Source of the DNA: Pseudodesulfovibrio sp. 5S69
Lineage (GTDB): Bacteria; Desulfobacterota; Desulfovibrionia; Desulfovibrionales; Desulfovibrionaceae
Assembly (NCBI RefSeq): GCF_037094465.1
Contig: NZ_CP146609.1
Location: forward strand, 1 to 64,000
Length of the DNA stretch: 64,000 nucleotides
Direction: 5' to 3'
Shown: positions 37,305 through 46,654 of the stretch, one piece after another
Layout of the letters: the number at the start of each line of letters is the position of its first letter
How positions within the stretch are numbered: position 1 is the stretch's first letter
The notes under the pieces: generated by a model
What the model was told of the DNA's origin: nothing
The model's input: only the letters and a program-made list of their open reading frames with translations
Databases searched by the model: none
Program-made: the position numbers and the translations under genes

Positions 37305-38279
37305 ATGAGCCTCGATTCCATTGCCAGAAAGGCCCTTGACGGGGTCCTGCCCTCCGATGCGGAGATCATGTTCCTTATTGAACAAGCCCCGGAACGACTC
37401 CCCGAGCTCCTCGGCCACGCCCACAACGTGCGCACCGCCCGCCTGGGCAACGAGGTCGGCCTGTGCGCCATCGTCAACGCCAAGTCCGGGACCTGTTCCG
37501 AGGACTGCGCCTTCTGCGCCCAGTCCGGGCACCACGCGGCCAACAGTCCGGAATACCCCCTGCTCTCTGCGGACGAGATCGCGGCCGCCGCATCCCGCGC
37601 CCGGTCGGCGGGCGCGACCCGGTTCGGCATCGTGGCCTCGGGCAAGCTGGTCGGCGACCCCGACCTGGACGGCTTCGAAGCGGCCATCCGGCGCGTGGCC
37701 GGACTGGGCATGATCCCGGACCTGTCGCCGGGCATCCTGGAGCGCGATCAGCTCGTCCGGCTGAAGAAGGCGGGGCTGCGCGGCTACCACCACAACCTGG
37801 AGACCTCGGCCACGCACTTCCCCAGAATGTGCACCACCCACCGCTACGAGGAAGACGTGGACGCGGTCCGGGCCGGGCTGGACGCCGGACTGTACGTTTG
37901 CTCGGGCGGCATCTTCGGCATCGGCGAGACCTGGGACGACCGGGTGGAACTGGCCCTGCTCCTGCGCGAACTCGGGGTCCCGTCCGTGCCCATGAATTTC
38001 CTGACGCCCATCCCGGGCACCCCGCTCGAAGGGCGCGCCCCGCTCCCGCCCGAGGAGGCGCTGACCATCGTCGCCCTGTACCGCTTCCTGCTCCCGGACC
38101 GCCAACTGCGCATCTGCGGCGGGCGGCCCACGGTCTTCGGACCCGAACGGCAGCATGAGCTGCTGACCGCCGGGGCCAGCGGCCTGATGGTCGGGGATTA
38201 TCTGACCACCAAGGGCGGGGACGCGGCCTCGGACCTCAAGGACATCCGCCGGGCCGGACTGGTCCCGGCAAAGGAGTGA
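37305..38279 (+). CDS. bioB: Biotin synthase
   Basis: 324 aa. The radical-SAM motif CSEDCAFC (C64, C68, C71) is followed by QSGHH, GIVASGKLVGD, YHHNLETSATHFP and GLYVCSGGIFGIGE, plus the Arg of the 2Fe-2S site region near LRICGGR. It inserts sulfur into dethiobiotin. Start at 37305 chosen by homology of the N-terminus; the ribosome site is weak. It is followed after 5 nt by bioY. Confidence 0.92.
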   Translation: MSLDSIARKALDGVLPSDAEIMFLIEQAPERLPELLGHAHNVRTARLGNEVGLCAIVNAKSGTCSEDCAFCAQSGHHAANSPEYPLLSADEIAAAASRARSAGATRFGIVASGKLVGDPDLDGFEAAIRRVAGLGMIPDLSPGILERDQLVRLKKAGLRGYHHNLETSATHFPRMCTTHRYEEDVDAVRAGLDAGLYVCSGGIFGIGETWDDRVELALLLRELGVPSVPMNFLTPIPGTPLEGRAPLPPEEALTIVALYRFLLPDRQLRICGGRPTVFGPERQHELLTAGASGLMVGDYLTTKGGDAASDLKDIRRAGLVPAKE

Positions 38280-38284
38280 CCCCC

Positions 38285-38866
38285 ATGGCCGACGACAACC
38301 CGCACGGGAACGCCCTGCCCCGATCTCCCCTGGCCGACCTGCACCGGCTGGTCTGGACCGCGCTCATGGCCGCGCTCATCGGGGCCGGGGCCTACCTCAT
38401 CGTGCCCATCGGCCCGGTGCCGGTATCCATGCAGCCGTTCTTCATCTTTCTGGCAGGGTACCTGCTCGGCCCCCGGCACGCGGTCCTGGCCATGGGTCTC
38501 TACCTCCTGGCCGGGGTCATCGGCCTGCCCGTGTTCGCGGGCGGCAAGTCCGGGCTCGGCTACCTGCTCGGCCCCACGGGCGGCTACCTGATCGGTTTCT
38601 TGGGCACGGCCCTGATCTGCGGACTAGCCCGGACCCGCGAGGGCGGGCTGCCGTGGCTGCGCGGCGTACTCGCCGGGCTGGCCGCCGTGGGGCTGGCCTA
38701 CGTGACCGGCGCGGCCTGGCTCAAATACGTCCTCACCCTGACCTGGACCAAGGCCGTGGCCGCGGGCGTACTGCCCTTCATCCCCTGGGACACCCTCAAG
38801 GTCGTGGTCGCCCTGGCCTGTGCCCGGCACATGGTCCGGCTGGGCCTGACGCCCGGCCGCCGGTAA
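38285..38866 (+). CDS. bioY: Biotin transporter S component BioY
   Basis: 193 aa with about six membrane helices and the BioY signatures VPIGPVPVSMQPFFIFLAGYLLGPR and LGPTGGYLIGF. It binds biotin for an ECF-type uptake system or acts alone. ATG 38285 is preferred over GTG 38276, which overlaps the AAGGAG ribosome site. It forms an operon with bioB, so synthesis and uptake of biotin are expressed together. Confidence 0.9.
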   Translation: MADDNPHGNALPRSPLADLHRLVWTALMAALIGAGAYLIVPIGPVPVSMQPFFIFLAGYLLGPRHAVLAMGLYLLAGVIGLPVFAGGKSGLGYLLGPTGGYLIGFLGTALICGLARTREGGLPWLRGVLAGLAAVGLAYVTGAAWLKYVLTLTWTKAVAAGVLPFIPWDTLKVVVALACARHMVRLGLTPGRR

Positions 38867-38889
38867 GTGCAAACCCCCGTACCCACTGG

Positions 38890-38907
38890 ACAGACGTGAC
38901 CGTCTGT
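38890..38907. promoter_or_regulatory. Perfect palindrome upstream of the PTS genes
   Basis: ACAGACG-TGAC-CGTCTGT, a 7-4-7 perfect dyad in the 169-bp gap after bioY. No U-run follows, so an operator for the PTS genes is as likely as a bioBY terminator. Confidence 0.4.
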
Positions 38908-38949
38908 GCTTTGATGCGCTCCCGTCAATAACCTGTTAGGATGCGCGCA

Positions 38950-39039
38950 ATGAACACCCCCCCGCCGACTGACAACGACCGCCTGCCCCGGACCGCGCCG
39001 GTCTTCTGCTCGCCCGGTTCCGACACGGGACGGCCATGA
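38950..39039 (+). CDS. Possible 29-aa leader ORF overlapping the PTS IID start
   Basis: ATG 38950 opens a 29-codon frame whose TGA overlaps the IID ATG (ATGA). An in-frame ATG also lies at 38941. The overlap is what translational coupling would look like, but the peptide is Pro-rich with no recognised feature and the ribosome site is weak. Confidence 0.25.
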   Translation: MNTPPPTDNDRLPRTAPVFCSPGSDTGRP

Positions 39040-39827
39040 CGGCTCACGGCATCTCCCATATGCGCGCCGACACCCGGACGGTGGCCTTCCTGCGCAGCTT
39101 CCTGCGCTGCTACCTGACCGGCGCGGCCTTCAACACGCGCGGCATGCAGAACATCGGGCTGATGTACGCCATGCTGCCGGGTCTTCAGGCCATCCACGAG
39201 GACCCCAAGGACCTCCGGGCGGCGCTCAAGCGGTACGCCCGCCACTACCAGTCGCACCCGTTCTGGACCCCGTGCATGGTCGGCATCCTGCTCAACGTGG
39301 AGACGACCATCAACGCGGGCCACTTCCCGCCGCGCATGCTGGGCAAGGTCAAGGACACCACCAGCTACACCCTGTCCGCCATCGGCGACTCGGTCTTCGC
39401 GGGCAGCGCGCTCATCTTCTGGGCGTTGTCGACCATCTGCCTGCTCCTGACCGGCTACCCGGCACTGGCCTTTGTCCTGGGACTGATCTTCTTCCTGGGG
39501 CTGCAGGCCTTCCGGGCCTATACCTTCGTCTGCGGGGTCAAGCAGGGCTTCCGCTTCCTGGAGAAGCTCCGGCGCTGGGACCTGATCAACTGGGGCACCA
39601 AGGTCAAGTACGCCAACGCGGCCCTGCTCCTGTGGCTGTGGACGCTCATCTGGCCGCGGCCGTACGACTGGTGGGAGTTCGCGGTCGGGCTGTCCGCACT
39701 CATGCTCTTTGGCCGTTATGTGCGCACCGGCCTGCTCTCGCGCGTGCTGGCGGTGGCCGTTTTCGTGGGCCTCATCGAATTTTTCCCCTGGGTGGAGACC
39801 CTGGCCAAAAACGCTTTTGGCTTGTGA
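39036..39827 (+). CDS. PTS mannose/fructose/sorbose-family IID component
   Basis: 263 aa. The IID signatures are FNTRGMQNIGLMYAMLP near the start and INAGHFPPRMLGKVKDT, then several C-terminal hydrophobic segments. It is part of a membrane sugar-phosphorylating channel. Its IIA, IIB and IIC partners are not in the window; HPr and EI follow directly. Desulfovibrio relatives carry mannose-type PTS genes thought to be regulatory or for limited uptake. Confidence 0.88.
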   Translation: MTAHGISHMRADTRTVAFLRSFLRCYLTGAAFNTRGMQNIGLMYAMLPGLQAIHEDPKDLRAALKRYARHYQSHPFWTPCMVGILLNVETTINAGHFPPRMLGKVKDTTSYTLSAIGDSVFAGSALIFWALSTICLLLTGYPALAFVLGLIFFLGLQAFRAYTFVCGVKQGFRFLEKLRRWDLINWGTKVKYANAALLLWLWTLIWPRPYDWWEFAVGLSALMLFGRYVRTGLLSRVLAVAVFVGLIEFFPWVETLAKNAFGL

Positions 39828-39875
39828 TTTCCCTCCCGATCAGACATAAACACGACTTGGAAAGCAGGTTTTGCT

Positions 39876-40181
39876 ATGATGGATGAAAGCACCATGACCG
39901 ACGAGACTCCGGGATACCTGTCCAGGAAGGTGGTCGTCTCCTCGGAGAACGGGTTGCACGCCCGGCCCGCCGGACGGCTGGCCCAGGAGGCCCAGACCTT
40001 CGACTCGGAGATATCCCTGGTCGTCGACGACCAGGCGGTGGACGCCAAGTCCATCCTCGACATCCTGACCCTGGCCGCCGGTCCGGGCCACATGGTGGAA
40101 CTGCGCGCCCGGGGCGCGGACGCCGAGGCCGCGCTGGACCGGCTTGAGGCACTGTTCCTGAACAAATTCGAAGGGGCATAA
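39876..40181 (+). CDS. ptsH: HPr phosphocarrier protein
   Basis: 101 aa. The phospho-acceptor His is in SENGLHARPAGRL. AKSILDILTLAA carries the serine equivalent to HPr Ser46, so HPr-kinase control is possible. A 15-residue N-terminal extension precedes the usual start; Met at 39894 is an alternative start. It passes phosphate from EI, encoded directly downstream with no gap. Confidence 0.9.
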   Translation: MMDESTMTDETPGYLSRKVVVSSENGLHARPAGRLAQEAQTFDSEISLVVDDQAVDAKSILDILTLAAGPGHMVELRARGADAEAALDRLEALFLNKFEGA

Positions 40182-41963
40182 ATGGCTGACTCGACCCTCA
40201 CGGGCATACCGGTTGCCACCGGCATTGCCATCGGCAAGGCCTTTTTCGTCAACCGGAACCACATGGCGAACCTGCCCCGGCAGATCGTCGCCGCCGAGGA
40301 CATGCCCGCGGAGATCGAGCGCCTCCACGCCGCCTTCAAATCCGTGGAGACGGAGCTGGCCGCCATCCGCGAGCAGGTCCCGGAGGAGCTCAAGAGCCAC
40401 GGGTCGCTCATCGACACCCACCTGATGATGCTCAAGGACCCGAAGCTGTCCGGGTCCGCCGAAAAATACATCGAGACCCTGGGCCTGAACGCGGCCTGGG
40501 CCCTGGAAAAGGCCGTGTCCGACCAGGAGGCCGCCTTCGAGGCCATCAAGGACCAGTACATCCGCGAGCGCATGCAGGACGTGCGCGTGGTCGCGGAAAA
40601 GGTCCAGACCAAGCTGATGGGCGTGAAGACCGACCTGGCCTCCATCTCGGGCCGGGCCATCATCATGGCCCACGACCTGACCCCGGCGGACACCGTCGAG
40701 CTCCAGGTGGACAAGATCATGGCCTTTGCCACCGTGCGCGGCGGCAAGACCTCGCACACGGGCATCATGGCCCGGTCGCTGGGCATCCCCGCCCTGGTCG
40801 GCGTGGGCCGCCTCGAAGAGGTCCACGACGGCGACCTGGTGGTCATCGACGGGCTGACCGGCAAGATCGTGGTCAACCCCACCGAGACCGAGCTGGCCGA
40901 ATACAACGAGCGCGCCGCCCTGTTCGAGGACTACACCCGCAAGATCCGCCGCCACTGCCACCTGCCCGCCGAGACCTTCGACGGCTCCCGCGTCATGGTC
41001 CAGGCCAACATCGAGTTGGTCGAGGAGGTGACCGCCGTGCTGGACAACGGCGGCGAGGGCGTGGGCCTGTACCGCACGGAGTACGCCTATCTCAACCGGA
41101 CCACCCTGCCCACCGAGGACGAACTGGCCGAGAAGTACATCGACCTGGCCGCGATCATGTCCCCGCGCAAGGTGGTCTTCCGCACGCTGGACCTGGGCAG
41201 CGACAAGTTCATCTCCACCTTCGGCGAGCTCAACGAGACCAACCCGGCCATGGGGCTGCGGGCCATCCGCTTCTGCCTCAAGTATCCCCAACTGTTCAAA
41301 ACCCAGCTACGGGCCATTCTGCGCGCCTCGGCCTATGGCAACGTCTCGCTCATGTTCCCCATGATCTCGGGCGTGAAGGAGGTCCGCCAGGCCAAGGCGT
41401 GGCTGGCCCAGGCCAAGGCCGAGCTCAGGCGCGAGGGCGTGGACTACGACCCGGACATGCCGCTGGGGACCATGATCGAACTGCCCGCGGCCGTGATGAT
41501 CGCCGAGTTCCTGGCCCACGAGGTGGACTTCTTCTCCATCGGGACCAACGACCTGATCCAGTATTCCATCGGCGTGGACCGGACCAACCGGCACGTGTCC
41601 TACCTGTATCAGCCCCTGCACCCGGCCACCCTGCGGGCCATCAAATTGGTGGTTGACGCCGCGCACCAGGCGGGCATAGAAGTGTCGCTCTGCGGCGAGG
41701 TGGCGTCGGACCCGTTCTGCGTGCCCATCCTGCTCGGCATGGGCATCGACTCCATCTCCATGACCCCGCAGGCCATTCCCGGCATCAAGCGGATCATCCG
41801 GCAGACCAACATGCACGACTGCCGACTGCTCCTCAAGGACGTCCTGGAGTGCCGCACGGTCAGCCGCATCAACAACCTGGTGATGGACAACATCTTCAAG
41901 CATTTCCCGGAAGAAGTGACCTTCTTCTCCTCGCTGCTCGAAAACGACGAGCTGCCCAGCTAA
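40182..41963 (+). CDS. ptsI: PTS enzyme I (phosphoenolpyruvate-protein phosphotransferase)
   Basis: 593 aa. The active His is in [75 protein letters not shown] and [11 protein letters not shown] complete the EI set. It takes phosphate from PEP in the cytoplasm and gives it to HPr. Cotranscribed with ptsH and likely smpB (4-nt gap). Confidence 0.95.
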   Translation: MADSTLTGIPVATGIAIGKAFFVNRNHMANLPRQIVAAEDMPAEIERLHAAFKSVETELAAIREQVPEELKSHGSLIDTHLMMLKDPKLSGSAEKYIETLGLNAAWALEKAVSDQEAAFEAIKDQYIRERMQDVRVVAEKVQTKLMGVKTDLASISGRAIIMAHDLTPADTVELQVDKIMAFATVRGGKTSHTGIMARSLGIPALVGVGRLEEVHDGDLVVIDGLTGKIVVNPTETELAEYNERAALFEDYTRKIRRHCHLPAETFDGSRVMVQANIELVEEVTAVLDNGGEGVGLYRTEYAYLNRTTLPTEDELAEKYIDLAAIMSPRKVVFRTLDLGSDKFISTFGELNETNPAMGLRAIRFCLKYPQLFKTQLRAILRASAYGNVSLMFPMISGVKEVRQAKAWLAQAKAELRREGVDYDPDMPLGTMIELPAAVMIAEFLAHEVDFFSIGTNDLIQYSIGVDRTNRHVSYLYQPLHPATLRAIKLVVDAAHQAGIEVSLCGEVASDPFCVPILLGMGIDSISMTPQAIPGIKRIIRQTNMHDCRLLLKDVLECRTVSRINNLVMDNIFKHFPEEVTFFSSLLENDELPS

Positions 41964-41967
41964 CATC

Positions 41968-42447
41968 ATGGCCAAGAAAAAGAACAAGACCACCTCGCCC
42001 GACACCATCGCGGTCAACAAGCAGGCCCGCCGCCTCTACGAGATCCTCGAGACCTTCGAGGCGGGCATCTCCCTGGTCGGCTCCGAGGTCAAATCCCTGC
42101 GCGCGGGCCAGGTCTCGTTCAAGGACGGCTACGTCTCCTTCCGCCAGGGCTCGGCCTTCCTGGTGGGCGTGCACATCGCCCCCTACGAGAAGACCGGGAC
42201 CTACGACCAGCACGACCCGGAACGCGCCCGCCGCCTGCTCCTGCACCGGCAGGAGATCGCCACCCTCCAGGCCAAGACCGAGCAGAAGGGGCTGTCCGTG
42301 GTGCCCATGAAGATGTACTTCAGCCGCGGCAAGGTGAAGGTCCAACTCGGCCTGGGACGCGGCAAGAACGTCCATTCCAAGAAGCAGGACCTCAAGGACC
42401 GCGACATCGCGAGAGATACGCAGCGCCAGTTGGCGGCGTACAAATAG
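41968..42447 (+). CDS. smpB: SsrA-binding protein SmpB
   Basis: 159 aa, full length: [27 protein letters not shown] start ([20 protein letters not shown]), KLLLHR-like [19 protein letters not shown] and [19 protein letters not shown]. It binds tmRNA and loads it into stalled ribosomes. Four nt after ptsI. No tmRNA gene was seen nearby; the 219-bp gap after it shows nothing recognisable. Confidence 0.95.
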   Translation: MAKKKNKTTSPDTIAVNKQARRLYEILETFEAGISLVGSEVKSLRAGQVSFKDGYVSFRQGSAFLVGVHIAPYEKTGTYDQHDPERARRLLLHRQEIATLQAKTEQKGLSVVPMKMYFSRGKVKVQLGLGRGKNVHSKKQDLKDRDIARDTQRQLAAYK

Positions 42448-42666
42448 GATCCGCCTCCGGGCCTCCCCCGCCCCCCATTCCTTTTTCCCACCCAACGTGG
42501 TTGTACCCGCATCGGCAGGATCGCGGCTTGCGGTTGAGCCTGTCCTTCGCCCGTCTGCGGACGGCGCGGGCGCGCCCGGCGACACGGGACAAGGGGAACG
42601 GACTCCGTCGGCGCACCCGTCGCGAAGCGGGGCCCGAAGCCGTTCAAATGGATCTCGGAGGCCGCC

Positions 42667-43308
42667 CTAGAACAGACTTCCCTGGACCTGGGGCGTTTCC
42701 TCGGGTTTGACCTTCCTGAAGGTCAGGCGGTGCATGCGGCAGGGGCCGAGCTTTTGGATGGCCTCGACGTGGATCTTGGTCCCGTAGCCCATGTGTTTGG
42801 ACAGGCCGTAGCCGGGGTAGCGCCCGGCAATATGCACCATCAGGCGATCGCGGAAGGTCTTGGCCAGGATGGAGGCGGCGGATATGGCCGGGACCTTGCC
42901 GTCGCCCTGGACCACGCACTCCTGGGGGATGTCGCGCTCAAGCGCGTAGTTCGGAATGAGTTTGTCGCCGTCGATGCGCAGGAAGCGCGGCTCCGCCTTC
43001 ATGGCCCGCACGGCCCGGCCCATGGCCCGGAAGGTGGCCTGCAGAATGTTGATCTGGTCGATCTCCCACGGCCAGGCCACGCCCAGCCCCCAGGCCACGG
43101 CCTGCTCCCGGATAAGCGGATACAGCGTCTCACGCTTGCCCGCGGTCAGTTTCTTGGAGTCGTTCAGCCCCGGCAGGTCATACTCGACCGGCAAAATACA
43201 CGCCCCGGCCACCACCGGCCCGGCCAGACACCCCCGCCCGGCCTCGTCCACGCCCGCGATCTCGGTCGCCGAGTAACTCCGTCCGCCAAACAACAACACC
43301 TGCGACAT
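42667..43308 (-). CDS. rnhB: Ribonuclease HII
   Basis: 213 aa. [26 protein letters not shown] and [13 protein letters not shown] give the DEDD metal site. It cuts RNA from DNA-RNA hybrids, including single ribonucleotides. ATG 43308 has GGAGG 6 nt upstream. It is the last gene of the trmD-rplS cluster but lies beyond a terminator. Confidence 0.92.
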   Translation of the reverse strand: MSQVLLFGGRSYSATEIAGVDEAGRGCLAGPVVAGACILPVEYDLPGLNDSKKLTAGKRETLYPLIREQAVAWGLGVAWPWEIDQINILQATFRAMGRAVRAMKAEPRFLRIDGDKLIPNYALERDIPQECVVQGDGKVPAISAASILAKTFRDRLMVHIAGRYPGYGLSKHMGYGTKIHVEAIQKLGPCRMHRLTFRKVKPEETPQVQGSLF

Positions 43309-43373
43309 CAAAAACCTCCAGCCCACCTTGTGCCCCAATCCACTCAGAAAAACCACACCCTCAACCCAGAAAA

Positions 43374-43401
43374 GCCCGGAGTGTCGCTAGACACTCCGGG
43401 C
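43374..43401 (-). terminator. Terminator between rplS and rnhB
   Basis: A 12-bp perfect stem, GCCCGGAGTGTC / GACACTCCGGGC, with a 4-nt loop and TTTTC after it on the minus strand. Confidence 0.7.
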
Positions 43402-43422
43402 ATATATATCCATGTAACACCG

Positions 43423-43553
43423 GGTAATTTTTTGGAGAGGTGGTGAGATGCGGCGACGCGAGCGGAAGCCGGGGCCGAAGCGTATTCCAATACGCGAGGG
43501 TCCGGATTTCGCGAGCGGCGTCGCAGATCGCCGCCTATCCGAAAAATTATTCC
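43423..43553 (+). repeat. Structured repeat E3 overlapping the end of rplS
   Basis: A 131-bp imperfect inverted repeat from GGTAATTTTTTGG to CCGAAAAATTATTCC. Its apical core CCGAAGCGTATT-CC-AATACGCGAGGG (43475-43500) matches the core of E1 and E2 (CCGCAGCGTA...TACGTGAGG), with a different but complementary top stem. Its right end covers the rplS stop codon. Confidence 0.6.
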
Positions 43554-43897
43554 CAGATCTGCTTGGACTTGATGCGGGCGGCCTTACCGCGCAGATTGCG
43601 CAGGTAGTAGATGCGGCTCCGGCGAACCTTGCCCTCGGAGACCACTTCCACGCGGTCGATGTAGGGGGAGTTCATGGGGAACACGCGCTCCACGCCGATA
43701 CCGTCGGAAATCTTGCGCACGGTGAAGGTGGAGTTGGTGGTGCCGCGGCGACGGCGCAGGACCGCGCCCTGGAAGACCTGGATGCGCTCTTTCTCGCCCT
43801 CGATGATCCGGTAGTGCACCTTGACGGTGTCGCCGGCCTTGAACTCGGGGATATCCAAGCGGATGTGTTCGGCTTCGATTTTCTTGATGATGTCCAT
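43547..43897 (-). CDS. rplS: 50S ribosomal protein L19
   Basis: 116 aa, full length: [35 protein letters not shown] and [19 protein letters not shown]. Located at the 30S-50S interface. AAGGAG is 6 nt before the ATG. It follows trmD by 59 nt. Confidence 0.97.
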   Translation of the reverse strand: MDIIKKIEAEHIRLDIPEFKAGDTVKVHYRIIEGEKERIQVFQGAVLRRRRGTTNSTFTVRKISDGIGVERVFPMNSPYIDRVEVVSEGKVRRSRIYYLRNLRGKAARIKSKQIWE

Positions 43898-43956
43898 GGT
43901 ATGCTCCTTAAAAATTATAGAGTGCTGGACGATGGGCCCGTGGCCGTCATCCGCCT

Positions 43957-45252
43957 CTAGTACTCATCCGCGATCAGTCGGTCGACGATGATGGCGACCG
44001 CGCTTCTGACCGAAAGATGGTTGTAGTCATCCAAATACCGAAGCGGCCGTACAATGCCGTCCGTCTTGGAGAGGACTTCTTCCGCCAGACCGTGTCCGGT
44101 ACCAAATATCAATAATACCGGAGAGTTGGCGAGCCAGCTTCGCACTTCGCCAAAGGTCAGGGCGGGCTGGGCTTGCTTGCGGCGATCCAGTCTTGCTGAG
44201 GTGGCCGCGAGGCGGGGACATTGCCCTGTTTGGGCCTCGATGTCAAGGACCGCACCTTCGATATCGTCAAAAACCTTGACCTTGGAAAAGGCCTCGGCCC
44301 GGTCCGGATTGGCCTGGGCGCCCGCGCCCTCGCGCCAGTGGCCGAGCAGCTTCTCGGCCAGGGCCTTCTGGTCCTCGATGGGAGTGGTGGCGTAGAACCC
44401 GCCGAGCCCGTAGCTGCGGGCCACGCGGGCCATGTCGTGCAGGTCCAGGTTGGTCACGGACACGGCCACCTTCTCGCCGAACTTGTTGACCACCGGGTAG
44501 TGGCACAGGGCGATGTACAGGTTGCGGCCCAGCCGCGTACGCGGCAGGGTGCGCAGAAAGTCGATGTCCTCCACGGTCAGGCCCGCCGTGGGCAGCACGT
44601 CCGGCCGGTCGCGCAGGGTGGCGGTCAGGGACTGCTCCCTTCGCCAGGCCGCGATCTTGCCGTGGTCGCCGGAACGCAGGACCTCGGGCACGGTCAGCCC
44701 GTCGAAGTCCTCGGGCCGGGTGTAGTGCGGATATTCGAGCAGCCCGGCGGAAAAGGATTCCTCGTCGCCGGAGTCCTCGTGGCCCATGAAGCCGGGCAGC
44801 AGCCGGGCCACGGACTCCACCAGACAGACCGCGGCCGCCTCGCCGCCGTTGAGCACGAAGTCGCCGACCGAGACCAGTTCGATGGGATAGAGGTCGAGCA
44901 GCCGCTCGTCGATGCCCTCGTAGCGGCCGCAGATGACGGTCACGTCCTCTTCAAGGGAGAGCTCGCGGGCCATGGCCTGGTTGAGCGGCTTGCCTCGCGG
45001 GGAGAGCATCAGGATGCGCCCCTTGGACCCGATGGAGTCGAGCGCCTTGATCATGGGGTCGAGCTTGAGGAGCATGCCCGGCCCGCCGCCGAAGGGGCGG
45101 TCGTCCACGGACTTGTGCACCCCGCCCGCGAACTGGCGGACGTCGACATAGTCCAGGCCGACCAGCCCGGTCTCCACGGCCTTGGACATGAGCCCGCTGT
45201 CCAGCGGGGATGCGAAGAAGTGCGGGAAGATGGAGACGAGGTGGAAATTCAT
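43957..45252 (-). CDS. trmD: tRNA (guanine-N1)-methyltransferase fused to a second SPOUT-type domain
   Basis: 431 aa, against about 250 for ordinary TrmD. Residues 1-245 are Trm[34 protein letters not shown] and [10 protein letters not shown]. The rest (about 248-431) is a second RNA-methyltransferase-like domain with [28 protein letters not shown] and [14 protein letters not shown], similar to the TM1570-type SPOUT family. TrmD makes m1G37 in tRNA. The second domain's target is unknown. Its ATG overlaps the rimM stop. Confidence 0.93.
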   Translation of the reverse strand: MNFHLVSIFPHFFASPLDSGLMSKAVETGLVGLDYVDVRQFAGGVHKSVDDRPFGGGPGMLLKLDPMIKALDSIGSKGRILMLSPRGKPLNQAMARELSLEEDVTVICGRYEGIDERLLDLYPIELVSVGDFVLNGGEAAAVCLVESVARLLPGFMGHEDSGDEESFSAGLLEYPHYTRPEDFDGLTVPEVLRSGDHGKIAAWRREQSLTATLRDRPDVLPTAGLTVEDIDFLRTLPRTRLGRNLYIALCHYPVVNKFGEKVAVSVTNLDLHDMARVARSYGLGGFYATTPIEDQKALAEKLLGHWREGAGAQANPDRAEAFSKVKVFDDIEGAVLDIEAQTGQCPRLAATSARLDRRKQAQPALTFGEVRSWLANSPVLLIFGTGHGLAEEVLSKTDGIVRPLRYLDDYNHLSVRSAVAIIVDRLIADEY

Positions 45253-45836
45253 GAGGCCTGCTTCCTGGGGCGCGGGGGACGGCGCTTCTTCTTTTTGGGC
45301 GGGTCGGGGTTGAGGTAGAGGTCCAGCAGCCCCTCGGGCGGTTCGACGACGATGGTCTCCGCGTCCAGGTCCACGTCCAGGACGAACTCGGGCACGGCGG
45401 GCAGCAGAATCTCCGCGCCCGCGCCGTTCTCGATGACCCAGGTGTCCTGCTCGCCGGTCTCGTAAAAGCCCTTGAGCTCGCCCACCTCGGTGCCGTCCTC
45501 AAGGACCACCCGGCAGCCCATCATCTGGTAGAGGTAGTGCTCGTCGCCGTCGAGCTCGGGCAGGTCGGCCTCGCGGACCAGAATCTCCCGGCCGCGCAGG
45601 GCCTCGGCCTGGTCGCGGTCGGTGATCTGCGGCGAGGTCATCAGGACGAGGTCCTTGTGCTCGCGCCAGGAGGTCACCTCAAGGGGCTTGGGGCGTCCCT
45701 TGGCGGCCGACAGGTACAGCGGCACGCCGTCGAAAAGGGTCGGGGAGTCCGCATAACTTTTTATGCCGAACTCCCCTCGAATTCCGTGCGCCTTGACCAC
45801 CCCGCCCACGGGGATGAAACCGGGCTCTTCTTTCAT
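45249..45836 (-). CDS. rimM: Ribosome maturation factor RimM
   Basis: 195 aa. GGVVKAHGIRGEFGIKSY at the start and a PRC-barrel domain (YLYQMMGCRVVLEDG, EILLPAVPEFVLDVDL). It assists 30S assembly with S19. The C-terminus carries an extra basic stretch (PPKKKKRRPPRPRKQ). Start 45836 is by homology. It overlaps trmD by 4 nt. Confidence 0.9.
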   Translation of the reverse strand: MKEEPGFIPVGGVVKAHGIRGEFGIKSYADSPTLFDGVPLYLSAAKGRPKPLEVTSWREHKDLVLMTSPQITDRDQAEALRGREILVREADLPELDGDEHYLYQMMGCRVVLEDGTEVGELKGFYETGEQDTWVIENGAGAEILLPAVPEFVLDVDLDAETIVVEPPEGLLDLYLNPDPPKKKKRRPPRPRKQAS

Positions 45837-45981
45837 GGGCCACCGTTGGTTGCTGCAAAAGACCGGGGCCGCCGCGCGGGGCTTGCCCGCACGCCGGTCC
45901 AGGATCGTTCGCGTCTCGCCTCGGGCCGCTGGGGCCCTCACGCGGACGTGCAAATGTTCAGCCGTTCGCCAAAGGAAAGGG

Positions 45982-46215
45982 CTACTCGAGAATCTCCAGG
46001 ACGGAGCGTTTCCGCGCCTTGGTGGAGGCGGCCCCGAGCAGCGTGCGCATGGCTCTCGCCGTGCGGCCCTGCTTGCCGATGACCTTGCCCAGGTCTTCCT
46101 TGGCCACCTTCAGTTCGATAACCGAGGTCTGCTCGCCTTCGACTTCAGAAACTTGCACTTCGTCCGGGTTGTCCACCAGGGACTTGGCAATGTACTCAAT
46201 CATCTCTTTCAACAT
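45982..46215 (-). CDS. khpA: KH-domain RNA-binding protein KhpA
   Basis: 77 aa. [21 protein letters not shown] contains the GKxGR-type KH loop. The family (YlqC/KhpA) binds RNA and lies between rpsP and rimM in many genomes, as here. GGAGGTG 5 nt before ATG sets the start. Confidence 0.92.
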   Translation of the reverse strand: MLKEMIEYIAKSLVDNPDEVQVSEVEGEQTSVIELKVAKEDLGKVIGKQGRTARAMRTLLGAASTKARKRSVLEILE

Positions 46216-46326
46216 GACGTCACCTCCGGTGCAGGCGCGTCGCCGCGCGCCATGAATATGAGCTGCCAAACGTGGTCCGGACCCTGCAGGCCGGGTCGAC
46301 GAGACCCGCCTGTGAAAAAGCGCGAG

Positions 46327-46566
46327 CTACTTGCCGGCTTTCTTCAGCAGAGAACGAACCGTGTTGCTGGGCTCCGCGCCCTTTTCCAACCACTTTTCGA
46401 TCTTCTCCATGTCCAGCGCGATCTCGTTCGGCTCGACCATGGGGTTGTAGTGCCCGAGGAATTCGACGGGGCGTCCATCGCGGCGGGTGGCGCCGTCGAG
46501 GGCCACGACACGGTAGAAGGGACGCTTCTTGGAACCCATCCGGGTCAGTCTGATTTTCATTGCCAT
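46327..46566 (-). CDS. rpsP: 30S ribosomal protein S16
   Basis: 79 aa: [33 protein letters not shown] and a C-terminal [16 protein letters not shown]. Full length. Between ffh and khpA in the conserved cluster. Confidence 0.97.
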   Translation of the reverse strand: MAMKIRLTRMGSKKRPFYRVVALDGATRRDGRPVEFLGHYNPMVEPNEIALDMEKIEKWLEKGAEPSNTVRSLLKKAGK

Positions 46567-46654
46567 GGTTCTTATACTCCCAATAGTTGATTAATACGTT
46601 TTTGCCTACTTTATGGCAAGTTTTATCACTTGCAGGACATAAAGTCCCGGTCAC

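Noticed and set aside
42448..42666. tmRNA or tRNA gene next to smpB
   Set aside because: No tRNA-like arm, CCA-end pairing or tag-reading frame could be made out in the gap.
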